Assembly (NCBI GenBank): GCA_946811185.2
Contig: OX328105.1
Location: 50,220,845-50,284,844 of the forward strand
DNA length: 64,000 bases
Direction of reading: 5' to 3'
From: Hippopus hippopus
Lineage: Eukaryota > Mollusca > Bivalvia > Cardiida > Cardiidae
Every line of letters begins with the position of its first letter. Position 1 is the first letter of the stretch. Below the pieces are notes generated by a model. The model saw only the letters and a list, made by a program, of their open reading frames with translations, did no database searches and was not told where the DNA came from. Positions 1-12,177 of this stretch are shown here, one piece after another. The position numbers and the translations under genes were made by a program.

Positions 1-943
1 TATAGATTGTAAGGTTTACAACGAATGCTTTTTTTAGTTATGGAAATTCTGAAAAAAATGTCAGTAAAGTCGATTGCTCACGGCGGATTTCAGAGATTTC
101 TAGAAACAATTCAACTGCAAAGCCGGTCCTTTTCGCAATGAAAAAAATCCGAGTCGAACAATTTCTTGATATCTTCGTCTAATTTCATGGCATAATTGCA
201 ATTTTGCTGTATCGGGTGAAAATTGCCCGAAAATACAAGATTTTTGTCGACAATGGTGTACCGAGGATAGCAGTTGTTTTGAAAGAACTGTACGGAGGAT
301 ACACCGGGGATAGTATGGTAATGTACCGGGGATAGTATTATCTCTTTCTATTTTGTCATGTGAACTCTATAATGATAAACTGCTGAATGTAATTATGCTA
401 CTCTTAGATTGGTCTCTACTCGGGTTGAAAGATTTTTTAATTTGATATTTCATTATATCTTGTTTATGCTATGTTTTCTCCTATTCAGATGGGTAATACA
501 AATGCTTCTATGGATATTTCGGGCATATCTATACCCGTTGATTCAATGTAGAGTACGACCGCTAAATGCTTCGTATGTGAAAAATGTACTTACACGACAA
601 ATAGAAGGGCGAACTTGACGCGCCAGCTTAGGTTTCACTGTGCGCGCCATCAAAATTTCCCATCCTCATGTTGCACGTTTTTTAACAAAGTTTTTATCAA
701 GTAAAGATGCGCTAGCATATTATACAAAGGGAAAGAATGATGCCGCTCGTGGCGTATGCGAGAGGTGCGGGAAAGCATATTCATGGCGGTAATCTTATAG
801 AAGCCATAAAGCCTATGGTAAATAGATAGGGTAAGTAATACTAGCTGTACTTATACAATCGGATTCAAAGGTCATCTGACCACTTTATGACCACTTTTAA
901 AGCAGTCTCCTAGTCGCTTAGACCAATTTACCGGTTTTCACTC
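1..943. other. Non-coding, nothing recognised
   Basis: AT-rich sequence without a credible gene. Two similar phrases containing ccgaggatag/ccggggatag lie close together at about 258-340. The 69-codon frame at 409-618 is hydrophobic, AT-driven and matches nothing I recognise. Confidence 0.5.
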
Positions 944-1413
944 GATTCGACCTGTCTGCTATGACGCATCGCTAGATCCTGTGCAGGAAAAATATTAATA
1001 CGCCCCTAAAAAAGTAGCAATGGAGAAAATGGCTATCAAAAATACATCTGTCGAAAAAAATGTAGCTTGTTTTTCGCTCAGAGTATCTTAAAAATCAAAT
1101 TATTTCAAAAAGGAAAAAAAAAAAGTTTCCACAAATACTCTTGTTTTACAGCACATCTTTGATTACAAACTCTAAATATAGACTTCAAGAAAATCAGGAT
1201 TAGTGCAAGCTTTTTCAACAGACTAATCAAAAAGTGTCTGGGCTTATACCGAAGCTATTACCCAAGCCTGTAGGGGCTGGTTTTATAAATGGCAGGCGCA
1301 TAGGTTACATGCTAGCTAACCATAGTTGAATGAATCGTACCAGGTAGCGTTTTATTGAATAAACGTTTATTTTGAAACTCAAAGTAACGGTTGTCGTTTT
1401 GAAAAGTAGTCCG
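944..1413 (+). repeat. Dispersed repeat H, copy 1 (interrupted)
   Basis: The block 944-970 (gattcgacctgtctgctatg onward) and the block 1243-1413 (accgaagctattacccaagc region through gaaaagtagtccg) both recur in the same order and orientation at 42016-42256. In copy 1 about 270 bp of AT-rich sequence separates the two blocks. This is an interspersed element of unknown class; no terminal repeats were seen. Confidence 0.7.
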
Positions 1414-3400
1414 GTTCTGTACCCAGAATGCTCAAATCAGATAGGTGTACGTTCGAAGGAAGTCACCCAGCAGAAGATAATGCCGTTGAATACTATGTAG
1501 CATTTATTTTGAGACCGTTTTTGGCTCACCGGTACGAAAGAACAGGGAGGTTTTGTTACTATACTCCCCCTGTCTGTCGGCGGCTGCTCCTCGTTAAAGG
1601 TAAACTGGGAGATCGCATTTTTTTCTATAACTTTGGCATAACTGTACCATATTTTGTTTGTGTCCTCCTATATCTCCTTTCTGGTAAAGTGGAGGTTACA
1701 CGGAACTTTGTAGTGAAAATTTATTTGCAAGCGTGCATTTTTTTCAATGTGCTGCAGGAACCTAAGGATATGTACTTGTACCTAGTCTGGAGTGTATCTT
1801 GTCTTCGCAGTGATTTTATGCCTCATGAATAAACATGCGCTTGGACATATTCTGGAGATGAGCAAAATTAACGAGCAGAAGCTACTTTCCCAGTGTGTTT
1901 TAAACAAGCTTCTCTCACAGTGTTTGTACCATTTTTGTGGTATTTGTCGAAGACAATACCACTATGAGTTCAATATTGAATTTTGAAGACCATGTATCGT
2001 ATTTTGTGCAAAGCCGAAGAAAATAAACTCAATAAAACTCAATTTTTCTCAGACAAATGAATTTTTCGGTAGCACTTCGTTATGTAATTGGAAATGGCAT
2101 GTTAAAATACACTGGGTGAGGCCATCGATCGTGGAAATACTAAGTTTTGATTGAAAATAGCTTCACCCGCTCATAGCCTTCTATTGGCGCAATGATATCC
2201 ACAAAATTGTCTACAGATCGCTTGGTCCTGGGCTATTTCGTTCCAAACCCAGTTCGTACCTTGGCTTGTTCGTCCCATGATTGCGCGCTACTCCATTTAA
2301 TTGTGCATGAATATTTACAGATCGAAATATTTGATTGTAATGTCGGGAATTAAATCTTTACGGCAAAAGATATCTCAAAATCATAGTTTTCAGGAACAAA
2401 CTTAATTTTATTCGATATAGTTACATGGTTTCTCTCTCTATCCATCATGCATTCTACGGTCAAGGGACGTTACTCCTGACTCCTCCTAATGATCGAAGGG
2501 AGACCACCAATACACAAATAAACCTAACTTTGTTATGAGTAATCTCCCTTCAAACAAAAAGGGATTCATTGCTTAGTAGGTTGGCTTTCTAGCAAATATT
2601 TTTCTTTCAAATTATTAATTCCACACAATGGCTTCCGTGACAAATACCACTCCAGCGTTTCAACGCTTTGATTTAATTAGGGACAGGTTTGATATGAGTG
2701 GCTAAGAGTTACACACATAGGTGCTTTAACGCTTATCTTTATGCAAATGGCATTAGACCCGTCTACAAGAGAAGACTTTGAAAACGTTGCAACAAATGAA
2801 GAAACTGCTTGTAACGAGTTTTTTTTTTCATTTGTCACACTGTTTTCTACTCTGTCTTAATATTATACTTTATTTTCCACCCGTATTATTCTTTTATATA
2901 AACGCTTTTAGTTGGGAGAACCCAAAATTAGCAAAACAGGTAGACGGTTAAAGGTTTGGAAAGTCAGCATTATGCCAATCATGGAAATATTACAAATTTT
3001 AGACTATTACAAACGAAATACCGGTGGTGGCTTCATGACATATGTTTGACGTTTGAAGTCTGAAGTTACACCTTCTTATATATTATATGTGTCTAGTTTG
3101 AAATTCAGGATTCACACATCGTAATGTTTGAACAGCTCAGACTTTACACCTCACTTTTCGGACAAATCATCTATAAAGTGTGAAGTTTAGAAGTCACGAT
3201 ATATTTCATTTGGCACAGTGAGTTTAATAGAGCTGTGTTACAAGATATTAACGGAACGCGATAACCGTGGCCGTTGTTTACAATAATTCAGAGCATTCTA
3301 TCTTTGTATATGGGAAGAACAGGTAAATTATCCGATAATTTTAGTTCAAGTGTACATTAAAAAGGGTTAAAATTTTTACCAGCTATCAATTTTACTAAGC
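1414..3400. other. Non-coding, nothing recognised
   Basis: AT-rich, with a T-run near 2820. The 134-codon frame at 1428-1832 is the longest in the first 28 kb but has no recognisable domain or coding signature, so it is not called as a gene. Confidence 0.45.
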
Positions 3401-3403
3401 AAG

Positions 3404-3473
3404 CAGTGGTGTAATGGATAAAGTCCATGCCTCTCAAACCGGCTATCCTGGTTCGAGCCATTAGACCCACCTT
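3404..3473 (+). repeat. tRNA-like sequence (SINE head or tRNA pseudogene)
   Basis: The stretch gtggtgtaatggataaagtc resembles a pol III A box/D arm, and ggttcgagcc about 35 bp later resembles a B box/T arm. The anticodon and acceptor stems do not pair well, so it is not a functional tRNA. A pyrimidine-rich tract follows (3480-3570). No SINE body or target duplication could be assigned. Confidence 0.55.
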
Positions 3474-3653
3474 TTTCAGGTTTTCTCCTTTCTTTTCTTC
3501 TCCTTGTTTGATTCCCTTTTTGTTTCATTTTTTTTTTTTTTTTCCTTTTTCCTTTCTTCTTCTTTTTTTAGACGTGTATATCTTTTTGTCATTGATTTTC
3601 TTCTGTTATCTACGGTGGCACAAAAGTGACATGGAAGATATATTTTATACTAC

Positions 3654-3883
3654 GTGCGCACGCAGTAGCTAATACGTGCGCACGTATTAGTTATTACGTG
3701 CGCACGCAGTAGCTAATACGTGCGCACGTAATAAGTAATACGTGCGCACGCAGTAGTATTACGTGCGCACGTATTAGTTATTACGTGCGCACGTAATAAC
3801 TAATACGTGCGCACGCAATAGCTACTGCGTGCGCACGCAGTAGCTAATACGTGCGCACGTATTACATATTACGTGCGCACGTA
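3654..3883. repeat. 22-bp palindromic satellite, left block
   Basis: Eleven GTGCGCAC cores start at 3654, 3676, 3698, 3720, 3742, 3763, 3785, 3807, 3829, 3851 and 3873. Linkers vary between aatag/cagtag/aatagt forms. Each unit is a self-complementary, alternating purine-pyrimidine run such as tacgtgcgcacgta. Confidence 0.9.
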
Positions 3884-3983
3884 ATAATCCACCAATCAGA
3901 ATCATGAACGGAAGCCATTGTTTCAAGATGGAAGTGGAAGATAGACATTTATTGATCCTTATAAACTGATTGGTCGATTATTA

Positions 3984-4254
3984 CGTGCACACGTAATAGT
4001 TATTACGTGCGCACGTATTAGTTAATACGTGCGCACGTATTAGCTACTGCGTGCGCACGTACTAGCTACTGCGTGCGCACGTAATAACTATTACGTGCGC
4101 ACGTATTAGCTAATACGTGCGCACGCAATAGTATTACGTGCGCACGTATTAGTTATTACGTGCGCACGTATTAGCTACTGCGTGCGCACGTAATACTACT
4201 GCGTGCGCACGTATTACTTATTACGTGCGCACGTATTAGCTACTGCGTGCGCAG
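3984..4254. repeat. 22-bp palindromic satellite, right block
   Basis: Thirteen cores run from 3984 to 4254. The first is a variant (gtgcacac) and the last is a variant (gtgcgcag) that merges into the right TIR. Spacing is 21-23 bp. Confidence 0.9.
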
Positions 4255-4298
4255 GTAGTATAAAATATATCTTCCATGTCACTTTTGTGCCACCGTAG

Positions 4299-4990
4299 TT
4301 ATCATTATATTTTATTCTAATTCATTTTATTCTTCTTGTTTTAAAGCACATTGCTATATGACTGATACAACAAGTACAATGATAAGTGCGCAACCCTCAT
4401 CCCTTGCACTGGAGGTATCCGTACTCGCTTTATTTTTACCGTCTGTATCGGTACCCAAAACATCTTAACATTCGGTATCTGTGGCTTCTTCGTCGCTGAC
4501 CGCAATTATTCACACTGTTCACAGGCTTCTTGAACTTCTTGAACTGCAATGTCTGCTTTTAAAAAAAATATTTATTCTACTAAGACCGTACGTCTGCAGT
4601 GACTTTTCAACTCAGATTGCTCTAGTTCTCAGGCCGTTCCGTTCCACTGGTGCTTCAAATTAAATTCTTGTCCAGTCAAGCTTCTGAGATGCTTAAGTTC
4701 CCAACTGTAGGGAAAAGTGAATAGACATGTCTCTCCCGTCAAAGCCATGAAACAGGAAAATAAATAGTAGCCAGAAGTCTAAAACACAAAGCTATTTCTA
4801 GCATCAATTCCTGTACAAGAAATGTCTTGGTTCATTTTTCCCAAACTTCACAAGGATCAATATGCAATCTCGTGCGATGTCAATTAAAAATGAATGAGAC
4901 TACTCACTACAAGTACAAATATACACTACGATATCATAAAAAAATAGGTTACAAAAAAAACAGGCTTGCTTGATTTTAAAAAAAAAGTTT
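4299..4990. other. Non-coding, nothing recognised
   Basis: AT-rich flank of the array element. No gene, RNA or repeat recognised. Confidence 0.45.
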
Positions 4991-5058
4991 TCCTGTGACT
5001 CAAACTCAATCCGCATGGGTGGTAAATTAGTCGCTATGACCACCGTACCACAGCGCTA
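4990..5058 (-). repeat. tRNA-like sequence, minus strand
   Basis: Read on the minus strand, gctgtggtacggtggtcata resembles an A-box/D-arm region and gattgagtttgagtc a B box. This fits the head of a decayed tRNA-derived SINE. No functional tRNA fold is evident. Confidence 0.4.
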
Positions 5059-8000
5059 TTCGCACGTACTAAGTTAAGTTTACTAATAAGTAACTGCTTC
5101 GTCCCTGCCATTCCCTATTTGAATGTTTTGAACTGATCCAGTGTTTGTAAACAAAGGTCACAATTATCGCGTTTTGTTAGTACTCTGTTTTCAGTTACCG
5201 GTAGGACCTATGTTTATTTTTATTTTTGTTCATGTCGCCAATTTAACCGTTACCTACTTTTGCGACCTCATTCATGCTGTGCGATCTCGGTTTACCCGTT
5301 TACAACGTTAAAGTGGACAGCCGATGGTCTACGTACCTGGCCTACATTCATTACAACCCAAAAATGAGTCGACATAGACATAGGTTACGTGTATTCCAAC
5401 ATCCTTCAAGAATAGCTGTTCAAGCACATTTGTACATGAACTGAAAAATAAGTTTCATGAAAAATATGGGTTAAGGTCTGAATAAGCAATTGTGACATCT
5501 CACTACCTCAATACCCCAAACTATGCTAAAGCATATTTATACACATGAATAATAAACTCAGATAACATGTTTTTATCAGATCAGAAGACATAAATGTATT
5601 GTCTGACCACAATCAGTATAGTTCAACACTTCAAAACGGTGCATATGTATACATCAGTTAAATAACAAAAGTCGATGAAAGGTACAAGTTGCGATCAAAA
5701 GATACAGATTGTCTTCTGTTTATAATCCACTATCATTCTAAACTTCAAAACGATGTCAAATAATACGTTGAATTTGGATGAAGGATGAGGACTGATATAA
5801 GAAAACACACATGTATCTTCTGATCGCAGCCTGTATTGCCAAGAACAGAAAAAACCTTGTTCTACTTCTTGCCGTTTATTTATCCACCCCCCCTTCCCGC
5901 TATAAACATTAAAAATCGCCCTCAAAATCGTTTATATGCTGCGTTCCAAAACAGTTTACACTCATTACTGTACCGAAAAAGAGCAGTTGATTGTTTTAAA
6001 GCAAACCACCTAAGAACATAATAAAAATAACATGAATGCTAGATTATCTAGCGGGAAAGTGTCTTCATGTACAAGTTTGTAAAAAGCCACATAATCGTGC
6101 AATTTTCCACATCGTTTTGAAGATTCAAATTTCTACTAATTCTTTTAACGTCCCTTTACCTTCGGTTACATCATCCTAAAAAAAAAAAAAATAATAAGAA
6201 ACAGAGAGAAAATATCAGAGCTGCATAAGTACCTTTCGCCACGATTTTCGGTTTTAACTACATGGAGATCTATCTTTGGATACTACATCTCATCTTGATG
6301 TATGAGTTTACATATTTTTTTCGTCCATACTTATTATCCTTCCTTGTTCAGGAAAGAATTCTGAACATACTCTGTAATTTATATTTTTTTATATCTTTGT
6401 CGGGATGGGTTTCAATAACATAAAGTATTGATCCTTTGAAGTCCAGTGATGATGTACTAGAGCATAGGCAACACTCGCTTGTCAGAACTGCATTGAAAAC
6501 TAAAAGTCATGTCAATGTAGAATCAGCTATGAACATCCAGTAGTAGAATTTCCTTATTCCTTAATTCACATTAATTGTCATTTCGGAATATCTGACATGT
6601 ACGGCTGTCCGGGCGGCATATGTCACCAAATAACTAGTCGGTAGCAAGAAATTACAATTAGTTCAGTTGCGATTCCGTGATCTTTTACTACTAACCTCAG
6701 TACGCAAATTTCTAAAATACACCTATCCTCGGTACAGCAAGAAACTATCCTCGATACAGTGAGGGTGATCTCTCGCGTGTAACAACATGAAGAATAATTC
6801 TTGGAACTAAATTTTTGATGCACGTAATACTTCAAGTATTACAAAGAAATTGTACACTTCAGACTTTCAATCACATTCCTTGTTCTGACAATATTCCGTT
6901 ATTTTGGACAGTCAGGTAAAAAATCTGTGTGAGCATGACTTTCGGACGACAAATTAACGTCGTTATAGAACTAGTTTCGGTAATTCGTCAACAGCACAGG
7001 ATTGATTAAACATTTAGCTTTATTAAATCATTCACATATGACATACGAATGTTACAAACACTGGTATAATATATGAATTCTTACCTATTATGCGAGCAGT
7101 AATTCCTCCATTTGTAAACATTTACTCATTTAGGTTGCTATATCCGGTGTACGTGTACCCACCGTGAGTGGGTTGAAATGAGCAATTAAAAACTTTAGGC
7201 CAGATAAATGGAGCCGATTCAGACAACCTTTAAGAGCCAGAATGGCGCACACTGAAAGTGGTCATCGTAAGGGCCTTTGGAACAAGAAACCTTAATAGGG
7301 CCTAGATGATAGGTTAAACCAAAGCAGCTTACCCAAGGGACTTGGGGTGCAGGAGGCTAACTGACCCAATGGGGGCATATAAAACGGGGAATGTGGTAAA
7401 CTGTCCCAACAAGTATGTATGTGTCGGTAAATTACGTAATATTTAGAGGCACTTATTGGTTGATTGCATCTCTGTGAAACATCATGCGACTCATCCGTCA
7501 GACAAAGACCAACAGCAGAAGTGAACATCTATGTGTTATGTGACTAGCGAAGATCTTGAGAAGCCATAGACGTTGTTTGAGGAAACTGCCTATAAGAGTC
7601 ATTGGCACAGATGACTAAACAGGTACGCCCTCGGTTTCACATGTATAAGTCATCTTCAAGCCTAAAGAACAATTTTTCGGCCATTTTGAATTTCCCCATA
7701 TGAGGGAAAAAGTCGGACGGTATCCGTAATTCAACTTCCTTGACAATCAGAACATTGATATAAAACTAAAATTTAAGACAGTCAGATTAAATCCTCAAGA
7801 TTGAATTTCAATTACATTTTTGTTAAAATTTCTTAAAATGCACACCATTTTCCATTTCTTCAAATATCATAACAAGGATACAGGGGAAAACTCAATATTC
7901 CTTGTTGCAAGGATGTATGAACTACACAGCGCAACACTCAAGATTGCTTTGATGTCGGCCTTGATCCCGTTCGCCCTTTTCCACTTTAAAGGGACCTTAT

Positions 8001-8670
8001 TAATTTTGTCAAATTTCTTACAAATGCCCAGCTCGACCATTTTTTTTTTCATCTTTTTTACAACATATTAGAAACAACTGTTTCTGTGCAAAATTTAAAA
8101 AAAAGATTTGTCATCTGATTTTTTTGCAGGAAATGATTGAAAGTAAGTCTTTGTTGCCACGTTAGAACATTTTTAATTCCGACCGTGATGTGTATAGTGA
8201 TGCGATTCTTTTGATTGCAGTATTTACTATTGGCAAACATCACATTTCCAAGAACAATAAGTTATTTGAGTAACGTTAGTATTTGTTACTTTAGAACTTT
8301 GTTTTAGGCTTTACGTTAAAGCCTATTCCTGTAATTTTGGCAGGAGTTGTACCCTTTGAAGAACTGTATCTTTGTAGTTTCTCCGCAACAGATGCTTTTC
8401 TTTTCGTTTTTTTCTTCTTTTGATTTAAGCGTACATTATATTACATTATAATATCACGTGAGCGAAAATGGAAAAGAATTCTGTCAGCAAAAAAAAAAAG
8501 AAACTGTTGCATATGTCCTTGAACGGCGAAAGTTGCACCTTTTTTTTTTTTTATTAGATGTCACTGTAAAGTTTATATGATTACAAAGAAAAATAAATAT
8601 CTTGTATTTGTTAGTTTATCACATGAAAAATTGATTTGAACCCTTAAGAGAAACCCTCTTTTAAGATAAC
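5059..8670. other. Non-coding, nothing recognised
   Basis: About 3.6 kb of AT-rich sequence with mononucleotide runs (6178-6191, 8041-8049) and short ORFs only. A cttcaaaacg phrase recurs near 5630 and 5742, too short to define a repeat. This is the longest stretch where I see no transposon. Confidence 0.4.
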
Positions 8671-8679
8671 TTTCATCCA

Positions 8680-8875
8680 AGCGATCCCATGTTTTTAAAT
8701 AAGACTGTCAGGAGCAGGAATGTTAAAAACAACGCGGAAAAAGTAGTAAAGGCTAGAAGATCTAGCCAGTATTTTTCTTTTCCCCACAATTTCATCTACT
8801 TTTTCAAAGACAACGAAATCAATTACTTTAATTCATCTTTATTGTCTGCAAATGCCAGCTATGCAAAGGTGTAAG
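8680..8875 (-). mobile_element. Family A MITE, diverged copy
   Basis: Degenerate hairpin (gaagatctagccagtatttt) followed by the family's tgtctgcaaatgc half. Ends are not preserved. Confidence 0.5.
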
Positions 8876-8877
8876 GA

Positions 8878-9082
8878 ATGTGACGTCTGGTGGGAGGAAG
8901 AAGGCTTTTGAAAATCATTGTGGGAAAAGGAAAAAATGCTGGTAAGCAGCATTTCTCCTTTTCCCACAATGTTATTTACCCACGAAGAACAAATTTTGTC
9001 ATTTTTGCCATTTTTATTTGTTGTCTGCTAATACTTTCAATTTGGACCAGTCTAAATTTTTGTCTTTTGGTAAGGAGTTAAA
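8878..9082 (-). mobile_element. Family A MITE
   Basis: Hairpin core gggaaaaggaaaaaatgctg / agcagcatttctccttttcc, then the diagnostic half ttgtctgctaatactttcaa and gtctaaatttttgtc. Ends ggtaaggagttaaa, with a TTAA target at the right edge. Confidence 0.8.
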
Positions 9083-9142
9083 GGCATCTATAGTATTCTT
9101 ATCCTTACACAGTTAATAAAACAAAATTAACGGTCTCTTTTT

Positions 9143-9203
9143 AATAATAATAATAATAATAGTAATAAAATTAACAATAATAATAGTAATAATGATGATG
9201 ATG
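9143..9203. repeat. (AAT)n-rich microsatellite
   Basis: Interrupted runs of aataataat with agt and atg variants. Confidence 0.9.
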
Positions 9204-9311
9204 CAGATTTGAGGTTGTTATATGAAATGCATCACAAAATATGGAACAATGTAAACGTTTTAGTGCAGTTTGATCATGCATTTATCCTATTGACTGAAAT
9301 CATTTTACCTC

Positions 9312-9512
9312 TTGACCAAACAACAATACGCTAGACTACTCAAACTCTAAAGCGTTTGCAGACGACAAATAAAAGATGGCTCTAATGATTGGATTTGTGT
9401 GGGAGAGGGTAGAAAACATGGTGGGAAAAGGAGAAAATACTGGTTACAATATTTTCAAAAGGTTCCTTCTTCAGGGTCGTTTAAACTTAGGAATGTCTGA
9501 CAAAAGGTTAAC
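9312..9512 (+). mobile_element. Family A MITE
   Basis: Contains agcgtttgcagacgacaaat, gtgggaaaaggagaaaatac and ttcttcagggtcgtttaaac, in the order seen in the best copy at 22425-22652. The right half of the central hairpin is shortened, so it no longer folds fully. Confidence 0.75.
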
Positions 9513-9705
9513 TTATGCTTTGGCATCTTATCAGGTTACTCATCACCACAGTGTTATGCAAATCAACTTTTCTTTTCGACGTAGCTGAAAGTGCTATCTT
9601 TTGACCTCTTTCTCGGTATTTACAGCGGTATAGCTAGCCCAAAACACTCTCTTGCACTACGGATCATTCCCATTCACTTCTGTAGTTGGCTCAGAAAGTA
9701 GTCCG

Positions 9706-9736
9706 TCATCACGTGATATTTTCGTCACATGACCAT
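9706..9736 (+). promoter_or_regulatory. Possible E-box/M-box promoter pair
   Basis: A tcacgtgata site and a gtcacatgacc site lie 10-40 bp upstream of the candidate start codon at 9745. Both fit the CACGTG/CATGTG-type bHLH-ZIP (USF/MITF/TFEB) consensus. Function is inferred from sequence and position only. Confidence 0.35.
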
Positions 9737-9744
9737 AAGTCAAA

Positions 9745-9981
9745 ATGGCGACACAAACGCCGGTGAAAGAAAGACCAATCGATTGTTTTGTGTGCTGTTC
9801 AAACAGCATACGGCCAATCAGACTTAGTGGTAGGAAATGTGAAAAAGAGGGATTTTCTGAAAAGCTTAAATGTCTTTTAAAGGACGATAACTTGTTTTTT
9901 AATCTTACAAACTTAGATCCATTGGTGTGTCGAAACTGTTGTCATCATTCATGGGCGCAGCCATCTTTTTTTACAATTGGC
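9745..9981 (+). CDS. Candidate first coding exon, Cys-pair (C2C2-like) protein, partial
   Basis: The frame opens at atggcg in an AAAATGG context and reads 79 codons to a possible splice donor (ggc|gtaaga, 9982 onward); the unspliced frame stops at 9991-9993. Visible features are a CxxC pair at residues 14-17, single Cys at 32 and 43, and a second CxxC pair at 62-65 followed by His-His at 67-68. This spacing is reminiscent of N-terminal zinc-binding modules of transposon-derived or regulatory proteins, but no family can be named. The sequence is less AT-biased than its surroundings, and E-box-like sites lie just upstream. No second exon was found. It could be an exonised or decayed transposon gene. 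Confidence 0.4.
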
Positions 9982-10310
9982 GTAAGATTCTGATCAGTAA
10001 AGAAGCTTGAAAAAATAGTTCCATTGTATACAGGTAAATTCATCAGTTTGAATGCACCTATAATGTATCCGGAATCATATTTCCTTTGTCTACTTTATTA
10101 TGTTACACATGAAACAGTTTAACAGTAACAAAACATGTTTTCCTCGGTTTGACAAGATTCTTGTCATTTAGCCCGTTGCAGAGATGTATGGTGAGAGTAA
10201 CGAACGACAACTCTGCTCGGAGATTGAGCCCAAAATAGAGTAGAAGCAAAAGTAAAACCGAAAGTATTACCCAAGGAGCGAAAGGTTTCCCAGTAGAGTT
10301 TGCAACAGTG

Positions 10311-10331
10311 GTGGGGGGGGGGGGGGAGGGG
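10311..10331 (+). repeat. G-tract
   Basis: An almost pure run of G (14 or more consecutive) followed by aggggg. It may form a G-quadruplex, or be unstable. Confidence 0.85.
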
Positions 10332-10350
10332 GCTTCCCTCCGAAAATATT

Positions 10351-10614
10351 GAGCCGTGTTCTGTAAAAAGGGGGCTTAATGCATCTGCAAAAAATATCGA
10401 CTCAGGTCAGCCTGCGCAGTCCACACAGACTGACCTGGACCAAAAGTTTTCGCTATCGTTCAAATTTTCTGTTTGTTAAAGGACCAATTTACCTCATAAT
10501 TAAGTTGTTTATTGAAAAAAGCGGCTCCTGTGGATCCATAGTTATGTTATGATTTGGGCTAGTATCGTGTATAACGGAGATGCATTAAGCCGTCTTTTGC
10601 AAGAGTACGGTTCA
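10351..10614 (+). mobile_element. Family B MITE, full length
   Basis: Starts gagccgtgttctgtaaaaag and ends cttttgcaagagtacggttc, which are inverted repeats of each other. It carries the family's GC-rich hairpin (caggtcagcctgcgcagtcc ... gactgacctgg) near the left end, and the tcaaattttctg and ggatccatagttatg internal segments. About 264 bp, non-coding. Confidence 0.85.
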
Positions 10615-12177
10615 TTTGAATTGTACAACCTATTTGGTGGCCTCAGGTGACCTTTTAGCGGATTTGCGTTTTGACCGGAACCAAATACATCATGCGTAAC
10701 GACGCATGCGCGCTCAGTTTCAGTTTTGCATGGCTGGTGAATGGGACGAACAGCTGATCTACAAATGATATCCAGCTCTGACTTTGAACAAATCATACAA
10801 ACTATGTTTGATTCCTTTATCAAAATTTCGTCAATACTACAAAAATTGTCAGTTTGAAATACTTTACATACTTAAACAAAGTTCGTTCTCTTTTTTTCAT
10901 TAAATATTGCCGTATGCGTATGAACATTGTTTACACAGCCTCTACCCCACTCCCCCGCGTTTTCATTCAAGAAATGTTCATTGACAACTTGTGTCGTCCG
11001 CTGCCGAAATAAACAAGGAGATTAAGCAATAATTTTCTTAATGAGATTATATTTTTCAACTTTGCATTATATCAAATACCTTTAACAGTTCAGATAGCTA
11101 GCTAGAATTCTGCCGTAAATAATTTAAAACCCTTTTGAAAACGGTTGAACTAAAATTCCAAAGCCCTTGAGTACGCTGTCCCGGTATAGACTCCAAAGAG
11201 CTCGCGTACGCTATAACAAAATGGATCTTAAAGTAACTATAAAGCGTTTTGGTAAATAATCAACAATAAAAATTAACATATATTATATATAGTATATTGA
11301 CAGGAATGATATTCAACTTGTAAGAGTTTCGGTGCAGGTGAGACATTTTCAAGCAGCAAACAGCCGGGGTATTCCGGCACAATTTATGCCGGAACTACTT
11401 TAACTCAAGCTCTTTGGAATACTTTCAACTTTAACGCTTTAGAGTTTTAGATCCACGACACAGAACCTATGAAGTCGATTCGGCACCTTTTTAGGTACCG
11501 CCCTTCGTACAGCACTATCGATGAATTTCCGCATTGTTTGAAACATCTCTGTGAAACGTTTAAAGAAATGAAGATCGTGTAGTCTATAAAAAAAAATATT
11601 TGACGTTTGATTTATGCAAGACTGCTTCCAAGATTTCTCTCCAGTTATCGATGGGACATAAAGAAACCCTTCGTTCACATACGACCCCGATCAAGTGCGA
11701 ACCCGTGACATGAATGTATACTGTGGATTTTTGATGGGAAATAGTGTACTTCTCAGTTAACTAGACATCCACTGACTTAACCTGGACTTTAAGCCTCAGA
11801 GACTCAATTGTCTTCATGGAGTAAAAGTCCAATAATAGTCCTTCTAATACGACTGAATTTTATTTTGTCACGTTTCATGCAAAAATTAAAAAAGAAGCCA
11901 GAATTTGAAGATAGATGTATGATAAAGGGTCCACAGGAATGCATCTATACGTTTTACTATTTGGACATGTAGATTTAAGTTTTTTGATATATTTTTTATG
12001 CTTGGAAATTGAAGTACATGTACACAGAGCAAATTGAACATATTTGTACTTCATTTAATAAAGTACATATCTATGATGAACTGCTGCTCAACCCATATTA
12101 GAGACAGTTCTGTGCTTCTAACCTCAGAATGAAAGTATGCCTATAGTTTTTAAAGTTTTATAGAGGGACCAATTCCT
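10615..12177. other. Non-coding, nothing recognised
   Basis: AT-rich. An 11282-11298 tatata stretch is present. The 79-codon minus frame at 11439-11678 has no recognisable domain and is not called. Confidence 0.4.

Larger units (their letters stand above)
3610..4298. mobile_element. TIR element filled with a 22-bp GTGCGCAC palindrome array
   Basis: Both ends carry the same 44-bp inverted repeat (3610-3653 and 4255-4298), starting ctacggtggcacaaaagtga. The element is bounded by a direct TTAT duplication (3606-3609, 4299-4302). It has no coding capacity. Inside the TIRs, 24 copies of an acGTGCGCACgt core sit at about 22-bp spacing in two blocks (11 left, 13 right), separated by a 100-bp non-repetitive island. 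It looks like a non-autonomous DNA transposon; the superfamily is not assigned. Confidence 0.85.

Noticed and set aside
1428..1832. 134-codon open frame
   Set aside because: No recognisable domain, no promoter or splice context, and composition like the surrounding AT-rich DNA.
3404..3473. Functional tRNA gene
   Set aside because: A and B boxes are visible, but acceptor and anticodon stems do not pair; treated as SINE head or pseudogene. The same applies to 14146, 28803, 47196, 58288 and 58960.
3654..4254. CRISPR-like regular array
   Set aside because: Units are contiguous palindromes with 8-10-bp degenerate linkers inside a TIR element in a eukaryotic genome; there are no unique spacers and no cas genes.
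9745..9993. Complete single-exon gene for the cysteine-pair protein
   Set aside because: The frame stops 12 bp after a good splice donor and the second CxxC is followed by non-conserved residues; a partial exon is the more cautious call.
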